From Pontederia crassipes (taxonomy: Eukaryota > Streptophyta > Magnoliopsida > Commelinales > Pontederiaceae), in NCBI GenBank assembly GCA_030549335.1, contig CM060194.1:64384547-64448546 (forward strand): a stretch of DNA of 64,000 nucleotides, written 5' to 3'. This document shows, piece after piece, positions 22,400 to 32,205 of the stretch. The position numbers and the translations under genes were made by a program. Position 1 is the first letter of the stretch. Every line of letters starts with the position of its first letter. The notes under the pieces were generated by a model that worked only from the letters and a program-made list of their open reading frames with translations, did no database searches and was not told where the DNA came from.

Positions 22400-23060
22400 T
22401 TTTCGATCACGCAGCAAGTGGATCTCCAATCACACAGCCCATGGGCCTTTCCCGATCAACAGGGCCAGATCCGACCGCCGGAGGGCCAGATCCAGCCGTA
22501 GAAGGCCTAGCGGCCCAAGATGTCCGACGACGGCAGAATCGATTATGGGAGACCAGATCCGGCCATGGGAGGCCAGATGAGGCTGTTGGATGGTCGGATC
22601 TGGCTGCGGGATGTGGGCCGCCCACAACCGGATGGGCCGCCGTGAGGCAAGATGTGGCCGCTCGTAGCCGGATCGGCCGCTGGGCCGTAAGATCCGGCCA
22701 CCCGCAGCCAGATCTGGTCATCCGCAGTCGGGTTGGCTGACGGACTGGACGTTCCAGCCGACGAGCTGTCGATGATGAGAGGGAGAGGGAGAGGGATCTG
22801 GCCGACAAGCTACCGATGTCGGAAGAAGAACCAACCGAATATCGGAGGAAGAAAGCACCATCGACGGAGAGGAAGTCGGAGCCTAAACCTACGCGTGGGA
22901 GATGGCCGGAGGAAGCGAGCGAGAGGGAGATGGTCAGATGTCCGCGAACGGGAGCGAGCGTGGAAGCCCGCGGTCGAATCGGTGATATAAAGATGATGGC
23001 AGCATCTGCCGGGCGGGAAGCCCAGGCAGAAAATGAAAATGAAATTTCCCATGGCTGGAG
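22400..23060 (-). other. GC-rich insert of CACTA-2, possible captured 5' gene region
   Basis: Strikingly GC-rich DNA with GGCCG/GATCCGGCC words. On the minus strand TTTATATCACC (about 22985-22995) is followed by pyrimidine-rich CTCTCCCTCTCGC sequence, like a plant promoter and 5' UTR, and an ATG at about 22864 (VLSSSDIRLVLLPTSV). No protein family is recognised. The open frames here may be compositional. Confidence 0.25.
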
Positions 23061-23723
23061 CCGTGGGAAAGTTTCCTTTGGCTCCGGCTGCGGGAACTTC
23101 CCATGGCTGAGAGCGTGGGAATGCTTCCTGCAGTTTCAGCCGTAGGAAACTTTCCCACGGCGTGAGCCGTGGAAAACTTTCCTACGGCTCGAGCCATGGG
23201 AAATGCTATGTTTCACAAAAAAAATATGAAAATGAAAATAGATCTGGCCTCTTTAGTTTTCAATCTGTTTTGAAATGAGAAATGAATCCATTGAAGTTGT
23301 GGGAAAATTTCTACGATGAGCAATTTTCCGATAGTTGCCTCCCATTGGAATAACCATCGGAAACAACACTTTTCGACGATTTTTTCATATTTTCTGATGG
23401 TTGTAACCGTGGGAAAGAATGGTTTTTCTTGTATTGCCGGATCTGCCTACCAATGGTCGGATCCAATCGTGAATGCCTGGAGCCAACCGTTATAGGCAGC
23501 CGTTGGGCCACAACGAGCACCATGATCGGCAACGGCCACAACATGATCGTTCGATAATTCAGCGATCGGCGACGGGCAGTGCAAGGCCGTTCGGCCTCAC
23601 AGTGGCCGACTCCGATCGCGAAAGGCCAATGAGGCCTCACAGTGGCCAACGGATCCACTAGGCGTCAGAGACAGGGTCAGAGGGGGGATGATGGAAGCGA
23701 AAGACCGCAAAGCATGGGCGTAC

Positions 23724-23912
23724 CTTTTGAGTGACTTGTCGGACCGTCCGAGGGGATTCGTCGGAGTCAGGATTGTCGAATCGGATGTCATTTGAAGGGG
23801 ACTGTCGAATGTCATTTGCAGCGGCACCGGAAGCGGCATGAGCGCAACAGTTGGCCGGAGCGTGAGCGAGGAGGTCGGAGCATGAGCGACGAGGGAGGGA
23901 GGTCGCCGGCAT
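23724..23912 (-). other. Possible captured first exon in CACTA-2
   Basis: The minus-strand ATG at 23912 starts 63 codons (PATSLPRRSCSDLLAHAPAN, CCAHAASGAAANDI, ending RTVRQVTQK) up to a good donor, AAAAGGTACG. A TATA box, TTTATAAATA, lies about 55-65 bp upstream on the same strand. The spacing of TATA box, ATG and donor is gene-like, and GC content and codon use differ from the flanking elements. No family is recognised. It could be host sequence captured by the transposon, or chance. Confidence 0.3.
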
Positions 23913-24473
23913 TGTCGACTGATCGGGGGAAGAGGGGAAGAAACGATCGGAAGTAGAGGGGGTCGGGTTATTTATAAACTGACCTCCGATGGATGTTCCG
24001 GTGGTTAAAGCCATCAGAAACACTTAAAATATATTTACTCTTAAAATATATTTCCCAACGGTACTTTATCCATAATATTTTATTATTTTTTGTCTTCCGA
24101 CGACTTCCGTAGTCAGAAACATTTCCCACGGCTGTAACCATAGGAAGCTCCTACGGCTGAAGCCGTGGGAAGATTAATATATATTTTTATTATTAAATAA
24201 ATGAAAAAAAATTTCTAGTCGAACCGGGGGAAATATTAAATTAGCTTTCCAACAACTTAAGCCATAGAAACTTGCGACGGTCACAAAATAGTCGATACTT
24301 GTGAGGGTTTTAACCGTGGGAAACTACTCCGTCTTAACTTCCGAAGGATAGCCAGAACCGTCGGAAAAAATGATGAAACTTGCGAGGGATAGCCAACTGT
24401 CGGAAATTGCCGTCGCAAAAACCCACTTTTCTTGTATTATAAAAGCCATAGCTACTCTACATTTCAAGACTTC

Positions 24474-26074
24474 TGATGCATGCAAAATACAACATATTTT
24501 AGATTATTATTTTAATTAATTTTTCTGTAATTTGATCATGGCATGCATCATTTTTAGTCACTTTTAATCGTAATTCCGGATTTATCAATTTTAATTATTA
24601 ATTCTTTGAATATTTTAATTGTGGATGGATTAACTAAATTTTGATAATTATTTTGTAGGAAAAGCCGAGATTAGGATAAAGAATTTATTTCTTACGGCCG
24701 AGATTTGGCTTTACCCCCAAGACGTTTTGGCCGAAATTAAAAGGGGGTAAAGATAAAAGGAATTTTATCTTTTGGGCGTAATGGCATGAAGATGATCACT
24801 TTTTGGCCGAGATTCAAAAGGAGTAACAATTAAATGATTTTATCTTTTGGGTGTAACAAGATTTAATTCTTTATTACGGCCGAGATCTATAGGGCGTAAA
24901 GATAAAATAATTTTGTTTTGGCCGAGATTCAAAGGGAGTAAAGATAAGAAGGATTTATCTTTGGGCGTAATGATAAAAAGGATTTATCGTGTTGGCCGAG
25001 TTTATCTCATAATTTTAAAGTCAACTGTACGATGTTACAGCCGAGATCAAATTGAAGGCCGTTCGCACCCTATAAATACGTGAAGAATCCGTCGTTTCAA
25101 TTCGTGCTCTGAAGTTCAGGTTTCTTCCACAGCGAGTCGTGAGCTCTGCAGGCTACGACCAAGAGGAGAGAGGTGCGACGGTTGGAGGTTGATCGCGACC
25201 TTGATCAAGTCTGAGAGGCTGCCCGACGGTTTGCCAGATTCGAGATCTCTATTTTGGGTGTAATTCTTCCAATTTTTATGATTTATATTTTATTATCTCT
25301 CCGGAATTTCTAGGATGAACTCCATGTTTTTAGGATTATTATTTTAGGAGATTATTAATTGAAGGGAAATGTTTGGATCCTATTTTATTTGTTTTAATCT
25401 TTTCTGATCAATTATTAATTGTGCTTAATGCTTTTATATTAGTTAATTAAATTTTTGAATTAGGCTATACCAGTTTGTGGAGTGTTTAATTTCAGAATTC
25501 ATTATACTAATTATAATTGATTTTATTTGGAATTAATAATTGACATAAATTTGATAACTAGTGTGTGGAGAATCAAGTTTGTGTGGTCTATTAATCTATA
25601 CCAGTTGTGGAGTGATTAATAGTCTAGAGAATTCAATTTAATGCATCTTAATTTTAATATGATTTTGGGGGTACCAGTCGTGGAGACTTCAATTCTTATT
25701 AAATTAAGATAGTTCTATATGATTAGATTGAGGGATGCCAGTCGTGGAGACCACAAGTTAATCATGTTAGATTATTTTAGGGAGACTCTAATCCATCTTT
25801 AAAGATTAAATTTATCTTTTATGGTTCAAATATTTATCCTGATCTATTTTCATCCTAAGGCCTAACTTCAACACCATTATCTTATTTTTATTTTATTTTC
25901 TTGATTTTATTTCATAAAACCTCTTTCCAAAAATCCATGTTTTCCTCTCTTATTAATTTATAAATCCAGATATTGAATTAATAATATTCCTCGTGGGTTC
26001 GACACTCTTACTCCTATTCACTATATTACTTGAGCGACTAGTGCACTTGCTAGCGATTTTATTTTGCTACATCA
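24474..26074 (+). repeat. 5' LTR of element B
   Basis: It is 1601 bp, from TGATGCATGCAAAATACAAC to CTACATCA, and nearly identical by eye to the solo LTR at 36337-38016. U3 carries alternating TTACGGCCGAGAT and GGGCGTAA words (24690-25050). The TATA box CTATAAATAC is at about 25070. The downstream half has four short diverged repeats containing CAGTCGTGGAG/CAGTTTGTGGAG (25470-25760). Confidence 0.92.
25070..25079 (+). promoter_or_regulatory. Putative TATA box of element B LTR
   Basis: CTATAAATAC sits 60 bp before GCGAGTCGTGAG, in the same place as in the solo LTR (about 37000). It is conserved between copies. Confidence 0.6.
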
Positions 26075-26094
26075 TCTCATACGCATTAAGGTTT

Positions 26095-26111
26095 TGGCGC
26101 CGTTGCCGGGG
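26095..26111 (+). other. tRNA-Asp primer binding site of element B
   Basis: TGGCGCCGTTGCCGGGG is a perfect complement to the 3' end of plant tRNA-Asp(GTC) as I recall it, twenty bases after the LTR end. Confidence 0.9.
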
Positions 26112-27782
26112 AATATTTTATTAATTAATTTCTGATTTTTATGAATTATTAGGAGATGTAAATAAATTGTAAATAATTCTTTATAAATATGTATTAATTG
26201 TTTTAATTATTTTTGTGAATAAACTGACATTTTTTCTTTTGCAGATAAAGGTCACGATAATTTTTTAAATTGTCGACTTTCGGCTTAAAATTCTGTCGCC
26301 GTCTTATGGTTTTACGACCGAGATTGATTTTTGTCGGCTTTACTAGTTTTACGGCTCGCAATATCGATTGAGTTCTAATCTTCTATTTTACGGTCGTAAT
26401 TTTATCCGAACGTTGTTTTACGCCATGGATTTGATTTCGTTTTGGCCAAAGTGGTTTGTTCTATTTGATTTGATTTCATTGTTTTACGGCCGTAAAGAAT
26501 CGACTTAATTCACTTTCGGCCGTAATGATTCAATTGTCGACGTAAGAGTTGGGGTAATATTCTCAAGTTTCATTCGACTTTATTTCGGCCGAAACCCTAT
26601 TTTGCTTTACGGCCAATCATGTTGACTTCATCTTGGCCGATGTGACCTCATTTTGGCTTAATTGACAATTTTTATCTTTACGGTCGAAATTCACTTCATC
26701 CAGATCAAATTGAATTCTCTCTCTTGTGATATGATTGATTAAGCTTGCAGACGAGAATTTAATCTCTGATAATCCATTATCTCATGTTTTCTTTTTATGG
26801 TCGAGAATGATATCATGTTTTCTTTTTACGGCCGAGAATTGATCTCATGGTTTTACGGCCGTAAAATTCCTTTTATTATTGATTTGACCTCTTTCGGCTT
26901 TAATAATTTCAAAAAATCTTTTACACCGCAAAAGTCTTTGCTTATATTTTTGCGGCTGGCAAATTTAATCTGAGTTTTACGGCTGAAACTTCACGATCGA
27001 ATTATTTTGCGGCCGATAAATTTCTGAACATTTATTTTTACGCCATCTTACGACCTTTTCGGCCAGTTTATTTGTGAATCTTTCTTTCTCGGCCATCAAG
27101 GATCACGTTCGACTTAATTTTCATCGATTTACGGCCGATATGAATTGTCCTCTTCCTCGGCTGTAATGATTCATTTGTCGACATTTCGTTCGATTTTTAT
27201 TTCGGCCAAAGGTTGTTGACTTCGATTCTTTACACCTAGAGTTTTATATGCGAGGAGTTGATTAATTATTTACGCCGCAAAAGTCAATTTAATTCTATTT
27301 CGACCGAGATGATTCATCGCCGTGTTAATGTTTACGCCATCTTATGATTTTGTTTCGACCGTAATTTAACGAGTTTTACGCCTTCAAGTTGATTAATCCT
27401 TTCGACACTGTTTCATGGTTTTTACGGTCGAACGAGTGCTTGATTTTTACGACCATCTAAATGATTTACTTTCGGTCGATATTAATGTTTGGCATTTGAA
27501 TTGGTTTTCGAATTTTGATTTTTCGCCGTATTTGATAATTTTTCTGTGAATTTTGGTGGCAGTAATTAGGTTAATTTCTCCCGGACATTAATTTTGACGA
27601 CCTAATGAATACTCAATAATGCCAAAAGACTTTTTATCAATTTAAATCTTATTTCTTGGTGACCTAGTATCTGAATTTCTTTTTTCTTGTATATATTTTT
27701 ATTTTATTCTTTTATCTTACTGAAAATTGGTTGTTGCAGTTACTAATTAAAAATTAAATCACAATCAATCCTAGAATCTTCT
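26112..27782 (+). repeat. Leader of element B, dense array of TTACGGCCG-type words
   Basis: A 1.67-kb non-coding leader. Roughly every 30-60 bp it repeats a word around TTTTACGGCCG, sometimes as the full palindrome TTACGGCCGTAA (26484-26495, 26853-26864). The words have no fixed period. It ends with GGTTGTTGCAG (about 27730-27740), an acceptor-like site just before gag. Confidence 0.75.
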
Positions 27783-29135
27783 GATAAGCGCACTAGGAGT
27801 TCAAATCCACTGTTGGAATTTGATCCTGAAATTGAAAGAACCTATTGTCGATTACGAAGAAATATAAGAAAAATGGCGGAACAAGCACGCGACAATCAGA
27901 GACTGGAGCAACAAAATGAACCGGTTCCACCACATAATAATCGGCGAGAAGATGAAGCAGAACTTTCTATGAGAGAATATGTCTCGGCCAGATACAGTGA
28001 CCGAGAATCATGCATCGTGCTGCCTGATATTAACACAAATAATTTTGAGATAAATCCTGCAATCGTGAGGATGATACAAGCATCCCAATTTGGAGGAGGA
28101 TTTCATGAAGACCCTCACGATCACCTTGACAAATTTCTTGCTACTCTGAGCACCTTTAGAAATAATAATGTTTCTTCTGAAGTTATTCGTTTATTATTAT
28201 TTCCTCAATCTTTACGTGACAAAGCTTCCACTTGGTTTAAAACTTTGCCTGCAGAATCGATTCATTCTTGGTTGGAGCTGGTAGAAAAGTTTGTTGGAAA
28301 ATATTGTCCACCACAAAAGGCAGGCAAATATCGAAGAGAATTGAGGGCATTTGTTCAAGACGATAACGAGACATTATATGAGGCATGAGAACGATATAAA
28401 GAACTATTAGCCAGAGTTCCTGACAATAGAATTCCAAAGTGGCAAGTGATGGAAGATTTCTACCATGGATTGCGAGCTGCAGATCAAGATAAGCTCGACC
28501 AATCAGCAGGAGGGACAGTGCTAGGATCTAAACGTCCTAGTGAGATACAAGATATAATTGAAGTTGTAGCCCTCAAGTCAAGTCAAGAAAGGAGACCACC
28601 TCGCCGAACTCATGATGTACATGCTACACAAGGAATACAATCTTTAGAAATAGTGGCTCAGCTGGAGTCACTTAATCAAAAATTCGAGCAGATGATGTCA
28701 CTAATGGGAAATTCCAGCAATTATAGCCCTACAGGTAACACTTCGGATTCAAATCAAATTGAAAATGCTAACTTTATTTCCAATCCATTTTACAGGAACA
28801 ACGATTATGGTTGGAGACATAATCCGAAGTTTGCCTATAATCAGAATCAAGGCCAATCTTCTGGTCCATCAAAAGATTATATACTGAAAAGGCAACTTGA
28901 TACTCCCCAATATCAATCATCAAATCATATGCAGGAGATGATGGCACAGATCATAGACACAATGCAAGCGTTGCAAAAGAATATGGAATCTAGAGCCACG
29001 AGTCAGGATGCATCCATTCGAAATCTGGAAAGACAACTGGGCCAGATGGCGGCACAACTGACTGGACGTACACCAGGCTCTCTCCCAAGCAACACAGAGA
29101 AAAATCCAAAGGGGGAAGAGCAAAATAGGCCTTGA
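27783..29135 (+). pseudogene. gag of Athila element B
   Basis: The frame is open from 27783 (KRTRSSNPLLEFDPEIERTY); the first ATG is at 27873, so the true start may lie in an upstream exon. The retrotransposon gag domain reads NFEINPAIVRMIQASQFGGG, EDPHDHLDKFLATL, LLLFPQSLRDKASTWFKTLP, KFVGKYCPPQKAGKYRRELR, ARVPDNRIPKWQVMEDFYHG and LDQSAGGTVLGSK. A C-terminal coiled-coil-like part follows (MQALQKNMESRATSQDASIR, NLERQLGQMAAQLTGR). One in-frame TGA at 28386-28388 replaces the conserved Trp of EAWERY. Otherwise the frame is intact, so this is a young copy. No zinc knuckle, protease or pol follows. Confidence 0.88.
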
Positions 29136-30457
29136 TTTTCATCAGAACTAAGTCAAGCTGACGACTATAAATCAAAACTATTTCTATCTTTTATTTATTT
29201 ATTTTTATTTATTTTTAGATTAGTCTAATTAGTTGTTAATTAATATCTTAGTTTGGGAGATAGTTTTATTTTATTTTATTTTAATTAGGCATCTTATTTT
29301 TATTTTATATCGAGTCATCTAATCGATATTTCTTTTTGTGCACGGAGCGGATTCGGATACGTCGACCGAGCATTAACACGTCGGGCATGACCTCAGACAT
29401 GACAAGCTAGAGACGTATAGCAGGCCGTAAAAATAGGAAAATGTACGCCGAGCAACACCTGACACCGACATGATTACGCCTTCGAAAAATGCCACCTGTT
29501 CTTCTTACGGCCGACTTGCCATAAGGCGAAATGACAAGACACTGCCACCTCGTTACGGCCGAGGATTACATAGATGACCACGCCAGATGTCTTTTTACGG
29601 CCGAGGTGTTGTGCGATCACACCACGGACGAGAATGACAAGACAGAAGCTTCTGACATCTACATGCACAAGTCTAATAAAAAAAAATGCATGTTTTTGCT
29701 TTTACGCCCGGACATGACCTTTCACTGCTAGCCATCACGTCGGAACAGGTCAGATTACACCCGAAGTTTTATCTATAAAATCTTACATCTCGCGTTTTGC
29801 AGATCAAGCACCGCCTCCATTTCATTCGCATTCCTTACGGCCGAGGTGCCTCCGCTATCTTTACGCTCGGACGAGAGCCGACGCCGTCACCGCTGCTCCC
29901 TTACGCCCAAAGTGCCATGCCTCCTATTCTTTACGGCCGAGCTTCAATACCGCCCTTCCTTCTTTCCGGCCGAAGTGACTACGCCTTTTCTCCCTTACCA
30001 TTACGCCCTCTGCGTTACGGCCAAGCTTTCACGCCGCCTCTTATGCCGAAGCTGCATTGCAAGGTTATTCATCGACATCTGTTCCTTATGGCCGAGGTTC
30101 ATCTACTCTTACAGCCGAAGTTCTGAGTCCCACCGCCGATCCTTACGCCTCCTGTGCATTACGGCCAAACCTCTGTTCCTTACGGCCGAAGTCTCCCGGT
30201 TCCACCTATTTTTTACGGCCGAGCTTCCACCGGAGCTGATTCCTTACGCCCGGACGAGCGCCGAACACCAGTGCCACACCCGCATTCCTTACGGCCGAAA
30301 ACTACAAGATCATCACCTCCGGCCGAGGTTCCTCATCCTCTCTGCTTACGGCCTAGTCACCTCCGACCTTCAGCTCTTCGTCGAATACTACGGTCGAAAC
30401 CTCAGCCGCTTCCACCGAGCCTGCATCTTTTCTTTGTTGATTTTTGTCCAGATCAAG
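29136..30457 (+). repeat. Post-gag spacer of element B, second TTACGGCCGA word array
   Basis: No pol follows gag. After AT-rich DNA to about 29330, the stretch 29500-30420 contains about twenty TTACGGCCGA/TTACGCCC words, often spaced 20-50 bp. The open frames here (proline/arginine-rich, for example 29846-30490) arise from the repeated words. TTTTTGTCCAG just before the ORF-1 start resembles a splice acceptor. Confidence 0.7.
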
Positions 30458-30489
30458 ATGAGGCGGTTTGCTAATAACTTCGTATCATG
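30458..30489 (+). pseudogene. Start of ORF-1-like gene in element B, cut by a LINE
   Basis: ATG-RRFANNFVS matches the start RRCANIW of the ORF-1-like frame in element A (5035-5058). LINE coding sequence begins at about 30488-30490. It is very short; the support is the matching position and residues in A. Confidence 0.5.
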
Positions 30490-30636
30490 AGGAGGAAGGA
30501 CACAATGTTGAGTTAGCTCACCCAAATTTCTCTAACATTGAAGAGGAGATGCAACATCTGGATTGCCCTATTGATGTTGTGGAGGTGAACATAGCTATTA
30601 ATGTGATGGCAACTTACAAGGCACCTAGCGTGGATG
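30490..30636 (+). pseudogene. LINE reverse transcriptase, first fragment
   Basis: EEGHNVELAHPNFSNIEEEM, HLDCPIDVVEVNIAI and MATYKAPSVDG match the segment of plant LINE ORF2 just before the RT fingers (I..AI..M..YKAPG.DG). It is interrupted at GGATG by a solo LTR and resumes at 31936. The 5' end falls inside element B, as expected for a 5'-truncated LINE insertion. Confidence 0.8.
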
Positions 30637-31935
30637 TGTGATACCCTAGATTTTTAATCAAGGGGAATTTGAACTTTTGTCTAATCCCTCATTATCTCCC
30701 CTATATAAACCCTCTTTTCTCCACATCTTGGCGGCTAGGGCTTGAGGAAGGAGAAAGAGAAGAACAAGGAGAATGAAGAATAGGAAGAAGAAAAAGAAGG
30801 AAGAGGAGGAAGATCTGAGATCAAGATATGTAAAGGGGATCCAAACCCCTCTCTCTTCTCTCAATGTTCTTCCTGTAATGAATTAAGAGGAAGAGAATAC
30901 CCTGTCCTCTTATTGGATTGTGATTGATGGATTTTTGTTCATGGAAATCATATGATCTATGAATGTATAGGTTTTTATAATTTGATCTAGGCCATGTACA
31001 AGTTTTATGATTAGATCTAATAGTTAATAGTTAGGGTTCATATGTTCTTATTGTTATTGATGATAGGTTGTTATTGATGATTGACTTGTTTACTTCTTTT
31101 ATATAAAGATAATGATGCATATCATGTAGTATGCTGATTAGGATCATGACATCACATTGCATAGCCTTTACATACTGTAACAGGAAAATCTTTGCACCCT
31201 GGATCAGTGCAGTGCACAATGATTGGATGGATGGCGGTTCAACTCATGACAATAAAGATTGCACATTAGCTTAGAAGTCTTAGAGTCTTGATGTTTTAGT
31301 ATCCTTATTAGGCATTTACATGGCATTGCATTGCATGGGAAACCTTTGCATCCTAGATCAGTGCAGGTGCACAATGATTGGATGAATGACGACTCAGCTC
31401 ATGATAATAAAGATTGCACACTAGTTTATAAGTCTCAGAGTCTTGATGTTTTAGAGTCTTCTGATTTCATTTTCAAAGAGATGTTTTACTATGGTTTTCT
31501 AGATGCTTTAAATTTCTATTAATGATGATGTTTAGGAACTTCGCCTATGTTTTATAGCCGGTCCCAAGCCCGGATAAAGGAGGAGGGTTGTGTTAGGCCC
31601 CGACAGCCAGCGTAAAACCCTGTCGAATCGCATGAACATGAATCAACGAATAGCGTCGTATGATCCATGTAGCCGACCTCACCTAGAGGGATAAGCCTTT
31701 GTTGTTGTTGTTGATGTTTAGGGGTGTTTTCAATTCTATAACGATACTCTTGATGTCTCATGAAGTTTTTCCGCATTTAATTGAAGGATTCTTTTATCTT
31801 ATTTAATGAATTTACACTTCTGTTGATTTAATTGAAAATCATATTATTTTATGATTATGTGACGACGAATGGGCTAACGCAACCGAATGACCTAGATGCC
31901 CTTGGCAATTTAGTGGTAAAATTCGGGTTGTTACA
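30637..31935 (+). repeat. Solo LTR inserted in the LINE
   Basis: It is 1299 bp, from TGTGATACCC to GGGTTGTTACA, with a perfect 5-bp duplication GGATG (30632-30636 and 31936-31940). The LINE frame is continuous across it. The TATA box CTATATAAACC at 30701 and ATG-poor downstream DNA suggest plus orientation. Inside are two copies of a 154-bp unit (from about 31191 and 31345) with TTTGCACCCTGGATCAGTGC-like starts. No internal coding domain remains; the LTR ends fit a gypsy element. Confidence 0.85.
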
Positions 31936-32205
31936 GGATGGCTTGTAGGCAATTTTTTATTAGTATAATCGGACCATTGTGTGGGCAATGGTATGTGATT
32001 TGTGTAGGGTTTCTTTGAGGGAACAATAGACATCTCAATAGTGAACCAAACATTGTTGGTCCTCATACCAAAGGTGGATAAGCCTCAAACACTTAATAAT
32101 TCTAGACCAATAAGCTTGTGCAGTGTCCCATATAAGATTGTCATGAAGATCCTTGCAAGGCGTCTCCGATCTATCATGCCTAAATTGATTTCTCCAAACT
32201 AGGGG
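31936..32205 (+). pseudogene. LINE reverse transcriptase, second fragment
   Basis: After the solo LTR, degenerate sequence leads to NQTLLVLIPKVDKPQTLNNS, RPISLCSVPYKIVMKILARR and LRSIMPKLISPN, the classic RT fingers/palm motifs of plant non-LTR retrotransposons. The last codon is TAG where CAG (Gln of LISPNQG) is expected. It is cut at 32206 by the LTR of the gag-only gypsy element. The remaining LINE would lie beyond the window. Confidence 0.9.

Larger units (their letters stand above)
21782..24439. mobile_element. Non-autonomous CACTA-like element (CACTA-2)
   Basis: It begins CACTACAAGAAAAATTGC and ends in a decayed TTTTCTTGTATTA, with TAA on both sides (21779-21781 and 24440-24442), the 3-bp duplication expected for CACTA. 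A second inward end, TTTTTCTTGTATTG at 23423-23436, complements the left end much better over about 40 bases, so the element may be composite (21782-23436 plus a later extension). Subterminal DNA holds many inverted words (TTCCCACGGCT and AGCCGTGGGAA). No transposase is present; the GC-rich interior is unlike the AT-rich surroundings. Confidence 0.7.
24474..30489 (+). mobile_element. Athila-type Ty3/gypsy element B, 5' portion
   Basis: It has a 5' LTR, a perfect tRNA-Asp primer site, a long leader, gag, a spacer and the first codons of an ORF-1-like gene, then stops at a LINE. The 3' part is not in the window: the related LTR at 36337-38016 has its own target duplication and is a separate solo LTR. 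The family is marked throughout by TTACGGCCGA words in the LTR, leader and spacer. It is related to, but clearly distinct from, element A. Confidence 0.85.

Noticed and set aside
22407..23197. ORFs of 80-133 codons in the GC-rich CACTA-2 insert
   Set aside because: Open in several frames on both strands, as expected for GC-rich DNA, with no recognisable domain. Kept only as a possible captured 5' region.
29797..30490. Overlapping proline/arginine-rich ORFs up to 214 codons in the element B spacer
   Set aside because: Three frames are open together because stop-poor TTACGGCCGA words repeat. No conservation with the matching region of element A.
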